From positions 1,302,001 to 1,366,000 of the forward strand of contig NZ_VFNH01000002.1 in NCBI RefSeq assembly GCF_006715485.1: a DNA stretch of 64,000 nucleotides, written 5' to 3'. Position numbers and translations under genes: made by a program. Of this stretch, positions 27,800-36,033 are shown piece after piece. Numbering within the stretch: the first letter of the stretch is position 1; each line of letters opens with the position of its first letter. The notes beneath the pieces are model-generated. The model made no database searches and was not told the origin of the DNA. It saw only the letters and a list, made by a program, of their open reading frames with translations. This stretch comes from Herbaspirillum sp. SJZ107. GTDB taxonomy: Bacteria; Pseudomonadota; Gammaproteobacteria; Burkholderiales; Burkholderiaceae_D.

Positions 27800-28602
27800 A
27801 GAAGTTTATTCCGGTCAACCAGAAAGGCGGCGTGGGGAAGACAACCACCAGCTATAACTTCACGCATCATCTCGCCGAACGAGGGTTCCGTTCTGTCCTT
27901 GTCGATGGCGACGAGCAGGGCAACGCCAGCAACGCCATGGCGCCTTATGCGGTCGAATCATTCACTGCGGCCGATCTCTTCTCGGACGAGCCGCTACCCA
28001 TGCCGGCGGCACTCGGCAAGCTTGCGCTGATCCCGACCGACAAGGTCCGCATGCGCGAAATCGAGCAATGCGACCTGGAAGACGAGGTACTGGTAGCGAA
28101 CTTGCGTGACCGTCTTGCCGAACTGGCGCCGCATTTTGACTATGTGACCTTCGACACGCCGGGCTCCAACAGCAGGATCGCCAACGCCTTCTTGGCAGTC
28201 AGCGATTTCGTCATCATCCCTTGCAAGATCGATCCGTTCAGCGTGTCGGTATCGGCTGAAGTGCTCATGCGTGTCATGTTCATCCAGCAGCATTTCAATC
28301 CCGGACTGGTCAACTTCGGCATCCTGGCAAACGAGTTCGATCCACGCCAGCCGGCCCAGGTCCAGGACTTCAAGCAACTGCTGGCGTCGCACCATCAGTA
28401 CATGTTTCCAAAGCCGATTACCGATCGCCAGGCCTACCGCGAGGCAGCAGGCGCGCAGGTACCTGTGTGGCGCCTGAAAGAAGGTGGCACTGGCGACAAC
28501 CGCAATCGCATCAAGACGGCTGCACGCGATGCAGGCAAGGAAATTCGTGCAGTGTTCGATGTCCTCATCGGAAAGATGGAAGGTGCGGAGGTGAGGCCAT
28601 GA
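27796..28602 (+). CDS. parA: ParA/IncC-family partition ATPase
   Basis: This 268-residue ATPase starts with the deviant Walker A QKGGVGKTTTSYNF and has VLVDGDEQGNAS and YVTFDTPGSNSR (Walker B region). Such proteins position plasmids or circular ICE forms by binding the nucleoid and ParB complexes. It overlaps korA and parB by four bases each. GAP-like short N-terminus without a separate DNA-binding domain places it with the small (type Ib-like) or IncC2 forms. Confidence 0.93.
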   Translation: MKKFIPVNQKGGVGKTTTSYNFTHHLAERGFRSVLVDGDEQGNASNAMAPYAVESFTAADLFSDEPLPMPAALGKLALIPTDKVRMREIEQCDLEDEVLVANLRDRLAELAPHFDYVTFDTPGSNSRIANAFLAVSDFVIIPCKIDPFSVSVSAEVLMRVMFIQQHFNPGLVNFGILANEFDPRQPAQVQDFKQLLASHHQYMFPKPITDRQAYREAAGAQVPVWRLKEGGTGDNRNRIKTAARDAGKEIRAVFDVLIGKMEGAEVRP

Positions 28603-29699
28603 CTACACGCATGAACCTGATGGGGCTTGCGGACGTGGCGAACGTCCAACTGGCGGCGAAGGGCAAGCCGCTATCGATTGCTTTGGATGACATCATTCCG
28701 GACCCGAACAACCCGCGTAATGCCGACGACGACGGTAAGCCTGATGCGATGGTCGCCCAGGAGGAACTCGATGCCGACGTCGGGGCGCGAGGGGTGAAGA
28801 CACCGATTTCTGTTCGACCGCATCCAGCGCTTCCCGGTAAATACATCATCAACTATGGGCACAGACGCTACAAGTCGGCGCAGCGTAACGGATTTGCGAG
28901 CATTCCGGCCTTCGTCGATGAGCAGTTCGATACCTATGACCAGGTCAACGAGAACGAGCTGCGGGTCGGTCTGACGACGCGGGCGCGTGCCCTGTTCATC
29001 AAAAGCAGGCTCGATGCCGGCGAATCGAAGGTTGAAATTACCGAGCGGCTTCGTAAGAAGAACCAGACCTTTGTCACCGAGCACCTGGCCATCATCGATG
29101 CGCCGGATTGCGTAAATCTGGCGTACGCGGCGGGTGTCACGTCGGCACGTACGTTGTACGACCTGCGCCAGGCCTGGGAGGCCTTTCCTGTACAGATCGA
29201 CGACTGGTGTCGTGAGGCGCCGCACATTACCAGGGAGACGATCAAACAGACGCTGGAGCGACTTCGTCATGACGAAGCGGGCGCAAGCGCGGCTGATTCT
29301 TCGTTGTTGGAAGCATCTGTCCATCATCGGGAGGAAAGCGCTTGTCCAGGTTTGGCGTCTCTACCTGACGCCGCGTCGAGCGATGATGGTGACAACGCGG
29401 GGTCGGGAAAGTCGGCTCAGGATGGCAGTGCTTTGGTACGACCGGCCTTCTCGGACTCGCGGAGAGTGCCACAACCTGCCGCGGAAGCGAAACTTCGTCA
29501 TGACGAAGTAGGCTCAAGCGCTGGCAAGCGGGAAGACAATGCGGCTTCGTCGACAGCAGCTTCCACCGTTGGTCACATCGGTGTGCAATACAGGGGGCGG
29601 CAAGCGTGGATTTTGGTGGGTGCCACTGTGCCTATTGTTTTTGAAGCTGATGGCGCTCCGACGATGGTGTCCATAGCGGAGCTTGTATTTGATCGGTGA
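28599..29699 (+). CDS. parB: ParB/KorB-like DNA-binding partition protein
   Basis: This 366-residue protein has an N-terminal ParB/Srx domain with the GHRRYKSAQRNG motif (about residues 87-98). A central helix-turn-helix region follows (KVEITERLRKKNQTFVTEHL). A long acidic linker (about 225-330) precedes a C-terminal domain with GVQYRGRQAWILVG. It would bind parS-like sites and the ParA partner. Two copies of a perfect 16-bp palindrome lie inside the coding sequence in the linker, encoding LRHDEAGASA and LRHDEVGSSA. Confidence 0.9.
   Translation: MTTRMNLMGLADVANVQLAAKGKPLSIALDDIIPDPNNPRNADDDGKPDAMVAQEELDADVGARGVKTPISVRPHPALPGKYIINYGHRRYKSAQRNGFASIPAFVDEQFDTYDQVNENELRVGLTTRARALFIKSRLDAGESKVEITERLRKKNQTFVTEHLAIIDAPDCVNLAYAAGVTSARTLYDLRQAWEAFPVQIDDWCREAPHITRETIKQTLERLRHDEAGASAADSSLLEASVHHREESACPGLASLPDAASSDDGDNAGSGKSAQDGSALVRPAFSDSRRVPQPAAEAKLRHDEVGSSAGKREDNAASSTAASTVGHIGVQYRGRQAWILVGATVPIVFEADGAPTMVSIAELVFDR
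29262..29277. repeat. 16-bp palindrome inside parB, copy 1
   Basis: CTTCGTCATGACGAAG is a perfect palindrome in the part of parB coding for the variable linker. A second identical copy is 231 bases downstream. It may be a centromere-like (parS) site carried within parB. No functional proof is available. Confidence 0.6.
29493..29508. repeat. 16-bp palindrome inside parB, copy 2
   Basis: It is identical to the copy at 29262 and extends to 18 bp of perfect symmetry here (A and T at the flanks). The flanking bases GGCTCAAGCGC resemble GGCGCAAGCGC after the first copy, so a unit of about 33 bp was probably duplicated. Confidence 0.6.
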
Positions 29700-29759
29700 C
29701 GCGGCGGACGCTGATTGCGAAGCATATGGGACTACTGCTTGAGTGTTGAGGAGCGGAAG

Positions 29760-30059
29760 ATGAGCCGGTTGTTGAAGAGCGTTGTCGTGCGGGTTGGCGT
29801 CTCCGTAATCCGGGCGGTTCGCTTTAGCTTTTATGTTGTCCTGGTGCTGATCGGGCGGGTGCTGGTACCGATTGTGAGTTTGGCTGTGGTGGGCGGTTTG
29901 GTGCTTTTTGGAGGGGCGCTGCTCTTCTTCCGGGATCAGGTTTGGCTTTTAGTGTTGGGAGCGGGGATGGCGGCTGGTGGTGTTGTGCTTCAGGTGTTTT
30001 ACGAAGCGGCACTGCGGCTTGTGGCGCCGGATGATGTCGTGATAGTTCGGGAGCTGTGA
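29760..30059 (+). CDS. Small membrane protein between parB and oriT
   Basis: This 99-residue protein has three hydrophobic stretches (FSFYVVLVLIGRVLVPIV, VGGLVLFGGALLFF, VWLLVLGAGMAAGGVVLQV). The N-terminus is basic and probably cytoplasmic. ATG 29760 is preceded by GAGGAGCGG. I do not recognise a family. Its place between the partition and mobilisation genes suggests a transfer-related role. Confidence 0.65.
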   Translation: MSRLLKSVVVRVGVSVIRAVRFSFYVVLVLIGRVLVPIVSLAVVGGLVLFGGALLFFRDQVWLLVLGAGMAAGGVVLQVFYEAALRLVAPDDVVIVREL

Positions 30060-30073
30060 TGTGGATGCCCGCA

Positions 30074-30144
30074 GTCCCGAAGGGACGAGGACCAATGCTT
30101 GATGTCGAAGACATTAAGCATTTAAGACGTCAGTCTATCCTGCC
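30074..30144 (+). other. oriT region with IncP-type nic motif
   Basis: Two hairpins lie in tandem: GTCCC-gaa-GGGAC at 30074-30086, and a 13-bp stem with one mismatch, AATGCTTGATGTC/GACATTAAGCATT around GAA, at 30094-30122. Fourteen bases on, TATCCTGC at 30136-30143 matches the YATCCTG/Y nick consensus of IncP/MOBP origins of transfer, with cleavage expected after G 30142. It lies directly upstream of the mobC-like and relaxase genes, as in IncP-type systems. Motif and context agree; the nick itself is predicted. Confidence 0.75.
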
Positions 30145-30242
30145 TAAATCAAAACCGAGAGCAGGACGAAGCTGTTTAATGTGCATGGGGTAGGGCCGAA
30201 CAAAGTCGATTCGCAACCGCTTTTCTTGCTGTTGGAGGAGCT

Positions 30243-30800
30243 ATGCCTACTATCGGAGCAGCTGTCAGTGCGGAGGTGAAGGATCGGTTTGAAGTGGTGG
30301 CCGGCTTGCGGGGGACGACGTCTTCTCGCTTGGCGGCGGCGTTGATCAGGGACTTTCTTGACCGGTTGGATGAGGTCGCTGGCATCGACCAGATGCCGGT
30401 GAATGGCGTTGGACTTGAGCGGGGTGGTGCCAGATCCGAACAGGTCTTTGTTCGGCTGGATGCGTATTACTTCTCCGAGCTCGGGCGCCTTGCTGCAGAG
30501 CGGCAGTGGTATCGCGGGACTTACCTGGCAAATTTATTTTATGCACATGTGGATCGTCGGCCGGTGCTGTGCATCTCTGAAATCGATGCGGTTCGCCAGG
30601 TGGCGCGGCAGCTTGCGGACATGGGGCGCAATATCAATCAGATTGCAAAGCAATTGAATGCGTCGAACGGACAGGCGAACGGGCCGCTGGGTGCGGACGT
30701 CGACGTGATCAGGATGCTGATTGACCTGGAAACGACCACGGTCAAGGAACTCTTGAAGGCGAACCTGCGCGGATGGGGGGGCGACGATGGCGAAGCATGA
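30243..30800 (+). CDS. MobC-like relaxosome accessory protein
   Basis: This is a 185-residue protein. The N-terminal part (AAVSAEVKDRFEVVAGLRGTT) looks like a ribbon-helix-helix DNA-binding domain. The C-terminal part has the MobC signature LADMGRNINQIAKQLNAS (about residues 125-142). MobC proteins open DNA at oriT and help the relaxase. ATG 30243 follows GGAGGAG, about 100 bases after the predicted nick, and the gene overlaps the relaxase gene by 14 bases. Confidence 0.85.
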   Translation: MPTIGAAVSAEVKDRFEVVAGLRGTTSSRLAAALIRDFLDRLDEVAGIDQMPVNGVGLERGGARSEQVFVRLDAYYFSELGRLAAERQWYRGTYLANLFYAHVDRRPVLCISEIDAVRQVARQLADMGRNINQIAKQLNASNGQANGPLGADVDVIRMLIDLETTTVKELLKANLRGWGGDDGEA

Positions 30801-31887
30801 AGAGCTTGGGGCTACTCCACAAGGGCGCCGGTCGGGAATTCGCCGGTTGTTATATCGGCCGTCACAAGATGGCCGGAAGGAAACGAGACCCGGCGAGGGC
30901 GGCTATTCCCGCCACGGGCGTGACTGGTCTGCCATCAAGGAACAACTGCGACGCACTGTCAGCCGTGCGCCTGAAGTCGTCATCAAGGTGAAAGGCAGCC
31001 GCCGATCGAGCGACGATGACCGGGATGCGATCGCCGGTATCCTGCGCTACATGATGTACATTTCCCGTAATGGCCGGCTGCTGACCTTCAGCGAGCAAGG
31101 GGAGCGCATCGACGGTCAGAGCGCGATTCGGGAGCTGCATGCGTCGTGGGATCTGGATATGCAACGCATACGTAGCGGCAGGGGCGAGGCATTGCATCCT
31201 TCCTTCAACATCATATTTTCGATGCCGTCGAAAACCGATCCGGAGACCATACTTGAGGCCGTGCAGGCGTTCGCGCGACAGCAATTTCAGGGACATCAGT
31301 ATGTGATGGTCTTGCATACGCAGGAAACCGATCCGGCCGATGATCCTCCCGCGCACCCGCATGTGCACCTGGTGCTTCGAGCAGAGGACGAGAAAGGCCA
31401 GCGGATATACATTCGAAAAGGAACACTACGCGGCTGGCGCGAGATGCTCGCGGCAGAGTTGCGTGCACGGGGTATCGAAGCGAACGCGACGTCTCGTGCC
31501 GAGCGAGGGAAAGCGTTCAAAAGCGTCGACGGTGCCGAGTGGCATATCGAAAAGCGTGCCAAGGCTGGCAAGGGAAAGCCATCGAAGGCCCGTGCCATGC
31601 GTGTTCTCACTGCGGCGAGGGACCTCGAGCAGGGCGACGTCGCGCCAAAACCATGGGAGGTCGCGATGGCTGCGCGCAGGCTTGACGTAGTACAGAAGCT
31701 GACACAGAGCGTCGTGCGACTTCGACAAGACGGCGATACGAAGCTGGCCGATGATGTGGAACGGTTCATTCGCGATATGCCAGCGCTCGACACCGAGCAA
31801 CGGGCAATGCAGCGCGCCCTGGTCAAACAGGTCCAGGAGCGCTTGCAGCAGCGAGATCAAACCGCAGACAACCCGCTGCAAAAATGA
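30787..31887 (+). CDS. MOBP-type relaxase
   Basis: This 366-residue protein is a relaxase/mobilisation nuclease that nicks oriT and pilots the strand through the channel. Motif I is probably the tyrosine in LRYMMYISRNG (about residues 86-92). The metal-binding HUH-type motif is HPHVHLVLRAED (about 190-201), and motif II-like sequence lies in LHPSFNIIFSMPS. It has no helicase or primase domain, so it is shorter than RP4 TraI. The basic region after residue 240 probably binds DNA or the coupling protein. It overlaps the mobC-like gene and the IncP-type nic site upstream fits the MOBP class. Confidence 0.88.
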   Translation: MAKHEELGATPQGRRSGIRRLLYRPSQDGRKETRPGEGGYSRHGRDWSAIKEQLRRTVSRAPEVVIKVKGSRRSSDDDRDAIAGILRYMMYISRNGRLLTFSEQGERIDGQSAIRELHASWDLDMQRIRSGRGEALHPSFNIIFSMPSKTDPETILEAVQAFARQQFQGHQYVMVLHTQETDPADDPPAHPHVHLVLRAEDEKGQRIYIRKGTLRGWREMLAAELRARGIEANATSRAERGKAFKSVDGAEWHIEKRAKAGKGKPSKARAMRVLTAARDLEQGDVAPKPWEVAMAARRLDVVQKLTQSVVRLRQDGDTKLADDVERFIRDMPALDTEQRAMQRALVKQVQERLQQRDQTADNPLQK

Positions 31888-31916
31888 GGTGAAAGATCAG
31901 CTCGAAAAAACCAAAT

Positions 31917-32189
31917 CTACGTTATCAGCTTCTCGATGCCGGTAGGCGCAACGGCACCTGCTTCGATCAACAGCAGGCGCCAAGCCGCATATGGAATAGG
32001 AGAGTGGTTCGTTGTCTCGGGTGGCGCATGCCATTTGCGAACCGTACGAGGCAGCACGCCGGTAATACGTGCCACAGCGGCACCGGTCAGCTTGTAGCGC
32101 TGGGTGAGGGCGCGGACATCCGTGTATGTCGGCGCAACGAAGCCGACATCGTGGAATGGCAAAAGCGTTGCCGGTTTCGGATCTTCCAT
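31917..32189 (-). CDS. Small helix-turn-helix regulator
   Basis: This 90-residue protein contains a helix-turn-helix: DVRALTQRYKLTGAAVARI then TGVLPRTVRKWHAPP, where arginine and tryptophan would contact DNA. The C-terminus includes PYAAWRLLLIEAG, common to small HTH regulators of mobile elements. It is convergent with the relaxase gene and lies at the junction between ICE backbone and catabolic cargo. The target is unknown. Confidence 0.7.
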   Translation of the reverse strand: MEDPKPATLLPFHDVGFVAPTYTDVRALTQRYKLTGAAVARITGVLPRTVRKWHAPPETTNHSPIPYAAWRLLLIEAGAVAPTGIEKLIT

Positions 32190-32219
32190 CAGATGGTACC
32201 GTCTAACGCCACTAAGCTA

Positions 32220-33143
32220 CTATTGCGACAAACGTTCTGCACCAAGCCAAGCGCCACTTGCAACTGCCTCGTCCACGACCTGGGTGATCAAGCGCCGCCC
32301 CTCATGTACCGCTGGCGAATGGCTTCTTGCGCTGTTCTCGCACAACGCCCAAGTGATATACGCTCCGCGAATTGGACTCCACGAAACAGAGTCCTCCCAG
32401 CGCGGATTACCGCTGACCGCACAGCACGGCGTTACAGTGGAGCTCACGCCCTGACGCGCCAAGTCCATCGATAAATTCATCGCATCAATTTCAAACACAT
32501 GCTTAAACGCCAAGCCGCGGCGGGAGAGAGCATTTTCAACCTGTGAGCGAACCGCATTCAATTTGCCTGGAAGGGCCAGACTCAGATTGTCCAGCCGCGA
32601 CAACGAAACTGGCTTATCGGGCTGCAGCTCAGCGTCTCTATGGGAAACCAGGATCAGCGGTTCACGGATGAGAGCCATGTCTGCGTAACCATTGGGCGAA
32701 TTCCCTTCAAACGGAATGATAGCCAGGTCGAGCATGCCAGCATGCATATCCTCTCGGAGAGCATGGCTGACGCCCTCATGCACGCGCAGAGAAATGCTTG
32801 GATATTTTTCAATGAGCCTTGCGACGAACTTGGACGTGAACAGGTACTGCCAGGACGGCGGAACGCCAACCGATAACTGGCCGGCTGCACGATCGCCGAC
32901 CTGTTCGATCAAATTCGTCAACTGACGCAGGATTGGTCGTGCTCTCTCCCGTAGAAGCATCCCGGCGTCCGTCAGTTGTACGCCGCCTTGCGTCCTAATA
33001 AAGAGCTTCGCGCGAAGCTCGTGTTCCAGGCTGGCGATGTATCGCGACAACGCCGGCTGCGACAGTCGCAGATCCACGGCCGCCTTGTTAATGCTACCGA
33101 GCTCGGCAACGCGGAGAAAGTAGTCGATCAGCTTTGAATCCAT
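32220..33143 (-). CDS. LysR-type regulator of the catabolic island
   Basis: This is a 307-residue LysR-family protein. The N-terminal winged helix-turn-helix is clear (FLRVAELGSINKAAVDLRLSQPALSRYIASLE), followed by RTQGGVQLTDAGMLLRERA. The C-terminal part is a periplasmic-binding-protein-like effector domain starting QLSVGVPPSW. ATG 33143 has GAGGA upstream. It is divergent from the MFS transporter gene, so it probably activates that transporter and downstream genes in response to an aromatic inducer, through the T-N11-A box between them. Confidence 0.9.
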   Translation of the reverse strand: MDSKLIDYFLRVAELGSINKAAVDLRLSQPALSRYIASLEHELRAKLFIRTQGGVQLTDAGMLLRERARPILRQLTNLIEQVGDRAAGQLSVGVPPSWQYLFTSKFVARLIEKYPSISLRVHEGVSHALREDMHAGMLDLAIIPFEGNSPNGYADMALIREPLILVSHRDAELQPDKPVSLSRLDNLSLALPGKLNAVRSQVENALSRRGLAFKHVFEIDAMNLSMDLARQGVSSTVTPCCAVSGNPRWEDSVSWSPIRGAYITWALCENSARSHSPAVHEGRRLITQVVDEAVASGAWLGAERLSQ

Positions 33144-33270
33144 TGGTGGTTCCTCAGACGCCTCGATGGCTGGTCTAGCAGGACAGCGGTCTAACCGTTT
33201 CGCGAACTTACGTTGGGGACGACAGCTGCCATGACTTCTCATGATACCCGATATCCTTGAAACGGATAGC

Positions 33271-33294
33271 TGATATGCAAAATAAGCATTATCA
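33271..33294. promoter_or_regulatory. LysR-type operator (T-N11-A box)
   Basis: ATGC (33275-33278) and GCAT (33286-33289) form an inverted repeat with an AT-rich centre and fit T-N11-A (T 33276, A 33288). The symmetry extends imperfectly to TGATA and TATCA at the edges. It lies in the gap between the divergent lysR and MFS genes, about 130 bases before the lysR start. Confidence 0.6.
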
Positions 33295-33385
33295 GTATAA
33301 CGCTCTGACGAATAGCATCATTCTGTAACGGGCCTCGATGTCCGATACATCAACAAAAATCGCATTTAGCGCAACAGGAGACAAC

Positions 33386-34714
33386 ATGGTGAACAGCTAT
33401 GGAACCGCTTTGGGCGACGACGAGCATCGTCGTGCGCGTGTCTACAAAAAGATCTGGTGGCGGATCATTCCGCTGCTGTTCATCTGCTACGGTCTGGCCT
33501 TCATCGACCGCATTAATATTGGCTTTACCAAGCTACAAATGACCAAGGACCTCGGGATCGATGCCACTTGGTATGGCATCGCTGCGGGTGTCTTTTTTAT
33601 TACCTATGCGTTATGCGAGATCCCGAGCAATATGTATCTCGAGAAGTGGGGCGCGCGACGTACTTTTGTGCGCATCATGGTCCTGTGGGGCCTGGTTACA
33701 GCTGCCACAGCATTTATTTCCAGTGTGACGCATCTGATAGTCCTGCGCATGTTGCTCGGGGCATTCGAGGCCGGTTTCCTCCCGGGGATCATCCTGTATC
33801 TGACCTTCTGGTTCCCAACGCACATGCGGGCCCGTGTCACTGCAGTGATTTTCGTTGCTAATGCGGTAGCCGGATCCATTGCTGCCCCGTTGACCGGCTG
33901 GATCATGACCAGCATGAATGGCCTGATGGGGATGGCGGGATGGAAGTGGGTATTCATCGTCGAAGGACTGCCGGCATGCATCCTTGGTGTCATTGCCTTT
34001 TTCGTCCTGCGCGACAAGCCCGATGACGCCGAATGGCTGACTGCGCCTGAAAAAGCCTTGGTCAAGGCCGATTTGGCTGCAGAGGCGGTACCTACAGAAG
34101 CTCATGGGGCGGGCCTCATTGGCAAAATCCTGCGCAATCCCAAGAATTTCATGGTCGCGCTTCTATGGTTCACTGCCATTTGCAGCAACTATTTGCTGTT
34201 CTTCTGGTTACCTACCATCGTTCAGGAAAGTGGAGTGAAGTCCCTGGCGACTGTCGGGCTCATCACTGCATTGCCGTTGGCATTGGGATTTGTTGGTGCG
34301 GTTGTCCTGAGTTGGACATCCGATCGCTACATGGAGCGGCGCTGGCACCTGATCTTTATTTTCTTGCTCATCGCGGTAGGGCTGGTTGCTGCCACCGCGG
34401 CGCAGTCTCTGACAATGACACTCGCCGCATTCGCTGTCGCTAGTTTTGCGACTGGCGCGAGTGGGCCATTGATCTGGTCTCTTCCACCGGCATATCTCGA
34501 TAAGAAGACTGCACCGGTCGGTATTGCTTTCATCAGCACGTTGGGCAATGTAGGCGGCTTTGTCAGTCCTTCGCTTCTCGGTTACGTGAAGACGACCACG
34601 GGCAGCCTGTCGATTGGCGTACTCGGTATCGCAGCGCTCGCCGCCGTGTGCATGGTGCTTGTCGCATTCGCCGTTCCTCGAAAAAAGTCTGCAGTCGTCG
34701 TCCAGGCGGCCTGA
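33386..34714 (+). CDS. MFS transporter, anion:cation symporter type
   Basis: This 442-residue inner-membrane transporter has twelve predicted helices. The signature YGLAFIDRINIGFTKLQM in helix 1 and FEAGFLPGIILYLTFWFP around helix 4 are typical of the anion:cation symporter family, which imports organic acids including aromatic carboxylates and sugars acids. AGGAG before ATG 33386 favours this start over an upstream ATG at 33338, which has none. As the first plus-strand gene of the catabolic island, divergent from the LysR gene, it is the likely importer of the aromatic substrate. Confidence 0.88.
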   Translation: MVNSYGTALGDDEHRRARVYKKIWWRIIPLLFICYGLAFIDRINIGFTKLQMTKDLGIDATWYGIAAGVFFITYALCEIPSNMYLEKWGARRTFVRIMVLWGLVTAATAFISSVTHLIVLRMLLGAFEAGFLPGIILYLTFWFPTHMRARVTAVIFVANAVAGSIAAPLTGWIMTSMNGLMGMAGWKWVFIVEGLPACILGVIAFFVLRDKPDDAEWLTAPEKALVKADLAAEAVPTEAHGAGLIGKILRNPKNFMVALLWFTAICSNYLLFFWLPTIVQESGVKSLATVGLITALPLALGFVGAVVLSWTSDRYMERRWHLIFIFLLIAVGLVAATAAQSLTMTLAAFAVASFATGASGPLIWSLPPAYLDKKTAPVGIAFISTLGNVGGFVSPSLLGYVKTTTGSLSIGVLGIAALAAVCMVLVAFAVPRKKSAVVVQAA

Positions 34715-34880
34715 GCACTGCAAATCCTCCCTGTCGATTCCGAGATTACAGCAACTATGCTGGTCCGGATTCGACATAGGACATTGACGAAGCCACTTGT
34801 TTAATAACCTTCAATAAGAGACGGTCAGACAGGCGGCAGCACGAACCTGTTTGGCCGGACATCAATCAAGGAGACATTCC

Positions 34881-35990
34881 ATGAAAACTATGCAAGCTGC
34901 GCGACTGCACCAAGAAGGCGGTGCGTTTTCTGTCGATACCATTGAGCTGCCGGATCCGCGTCCTACTGACGTCCTGGTTCAGGTAAAAGCATGTGGTGTC
35001 GTGCCTAACCTGCGTAATGTCGTGAACCACTATTCGACATGGTTTCCTTTCCTGCCACTACCCAAACTGCCTGCAATCTATGGTCTGGATGCAGCGGGAG
35101 TCGTTGCAGCGGTGGGAAGCAACGTAACAGCCATCAAGCCAGGTGATAGGGTCTATGTGAACCCGGGTCTGTCCTGCGGCTCTTGTACGGCATGTCGCCG
35201 CAATGACCAGATCAACTGTCCCGCTTTTACCTTTCAGGGGTATTTCGGATTCGGTCCAGGCTCGCAGCAGATTTATGACAAATACCCGTATGGAGGCTTT
35301 GCAGAACACCTTATCGCTCCGGTCAGCAGCCTTGTCAGGCTTCCTGAATCGGTCACCTTCGACCAAGCGGCCCGTTTTGGTTACCTCGGCACTGCCTACT
35401 CCGCGTTACGTAAGGCGAACTTCGCTCCTGGCCAGACTTTGCTGATCAATGGGATGACCGGCACACTTGGTCTGGGCGCACTGTTACTTGCGCTTGCGAT
35501 GGGTGCAAGCCGCATCTTCGGCACAGGCCGTAACGAGGATCTGCTGAGAAAGGCAAAAGCGCTTGCTCCAGACCGGATCCACACCATTACATTGAGTGCG
35601 GGAGGAAGCATGCACGAAGTAGTGCGTGATGCAACCGATGGGTATGGTGTCGATGTTCTGATCGAGACGCTTGGGCCTGGAGCGCCTGCGGAAGCGACAC
35701 TCGATGCGATCAAGGCACTCCGGCGAGGCGGTAAGGCGGTGGCCTGTGGAGGCATGGCGGACCCGTTGCCCCTGGATCCGTTCCCGATGATGTGTCAACA
35801 ACTGAGCTACATTGGCTCGTTGTGGTTCAGCACTGCCGAGGGAGAGGACATGGCGGCAATGGCCCAGGCCGGCACCTTGGACTTGTCAGTATTCGAGCAT
35901 CAGCGCTTTGGTCTTACGGAGATCAACGAAGCATTAGATGCAGTCGAAGCCCGAAACGGCGGCTTTACGAATGTCGTGGTTACTCCCTAA
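34881..35990 (+). CDS. ADH-like MDR protein lacking catalytic zinc ligands
   Basis: This 369-residue medium-chain dehydrogenase/reductase keeps the structural zinc lobe (CGSCTACRRNDQINC, about residues 98-112) and an NAD(P) Rossmann fold. The catalytic zinc site appears lost: where the family has GVCHTD there is CGVVPNLRN, and GHE is replaced by GLD. It may therefore be a zinc-independent reductase or have another role. AAGGAGA before ATG 34881 is a strong ribosome site. It lies between the transporter and cupin genes in the catabolic island, so a side-chain oxidation or reduction of the aromatic substrate is possible. Confidence 0.8.
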   Translation: MKTMQAARLHQEGGAFSVDTIELPDPRPTDVLVQVKACGVVPNLRNVVNHYSTWFPFLPLPKLPAIYGLDAAGVVAAVGSNVTAIKPGDRVYVNPGLSCGSCTACRRNDQINCPAFTFQGYFGFGPGSQQIYDKYPYGGFAEHLIAPVSSLVRLPESVTFDQAARFGYLGTAYSALRKANFAPGQTLLINGMTGTLGLGALLLALAMGASRIFGTGRNEDLLRKAKALAPDRIHTITLSAGGSMHEVVRDATDGYGVDVLIETLGPGAPAEATLDAIKALRRGGKAVACGGMADPLPLDPFPMMCQQLSYIGSLWFSTAEGEDMAAMAQAGTLDLSVFEHQRFGLTEINEALDAVEARNGGFTNVVVTP

Positions 35991-36033
35991 CACGCCGTTC
36001 ACCGCGCGCCTGAAAACGACATCAAGGACCATT

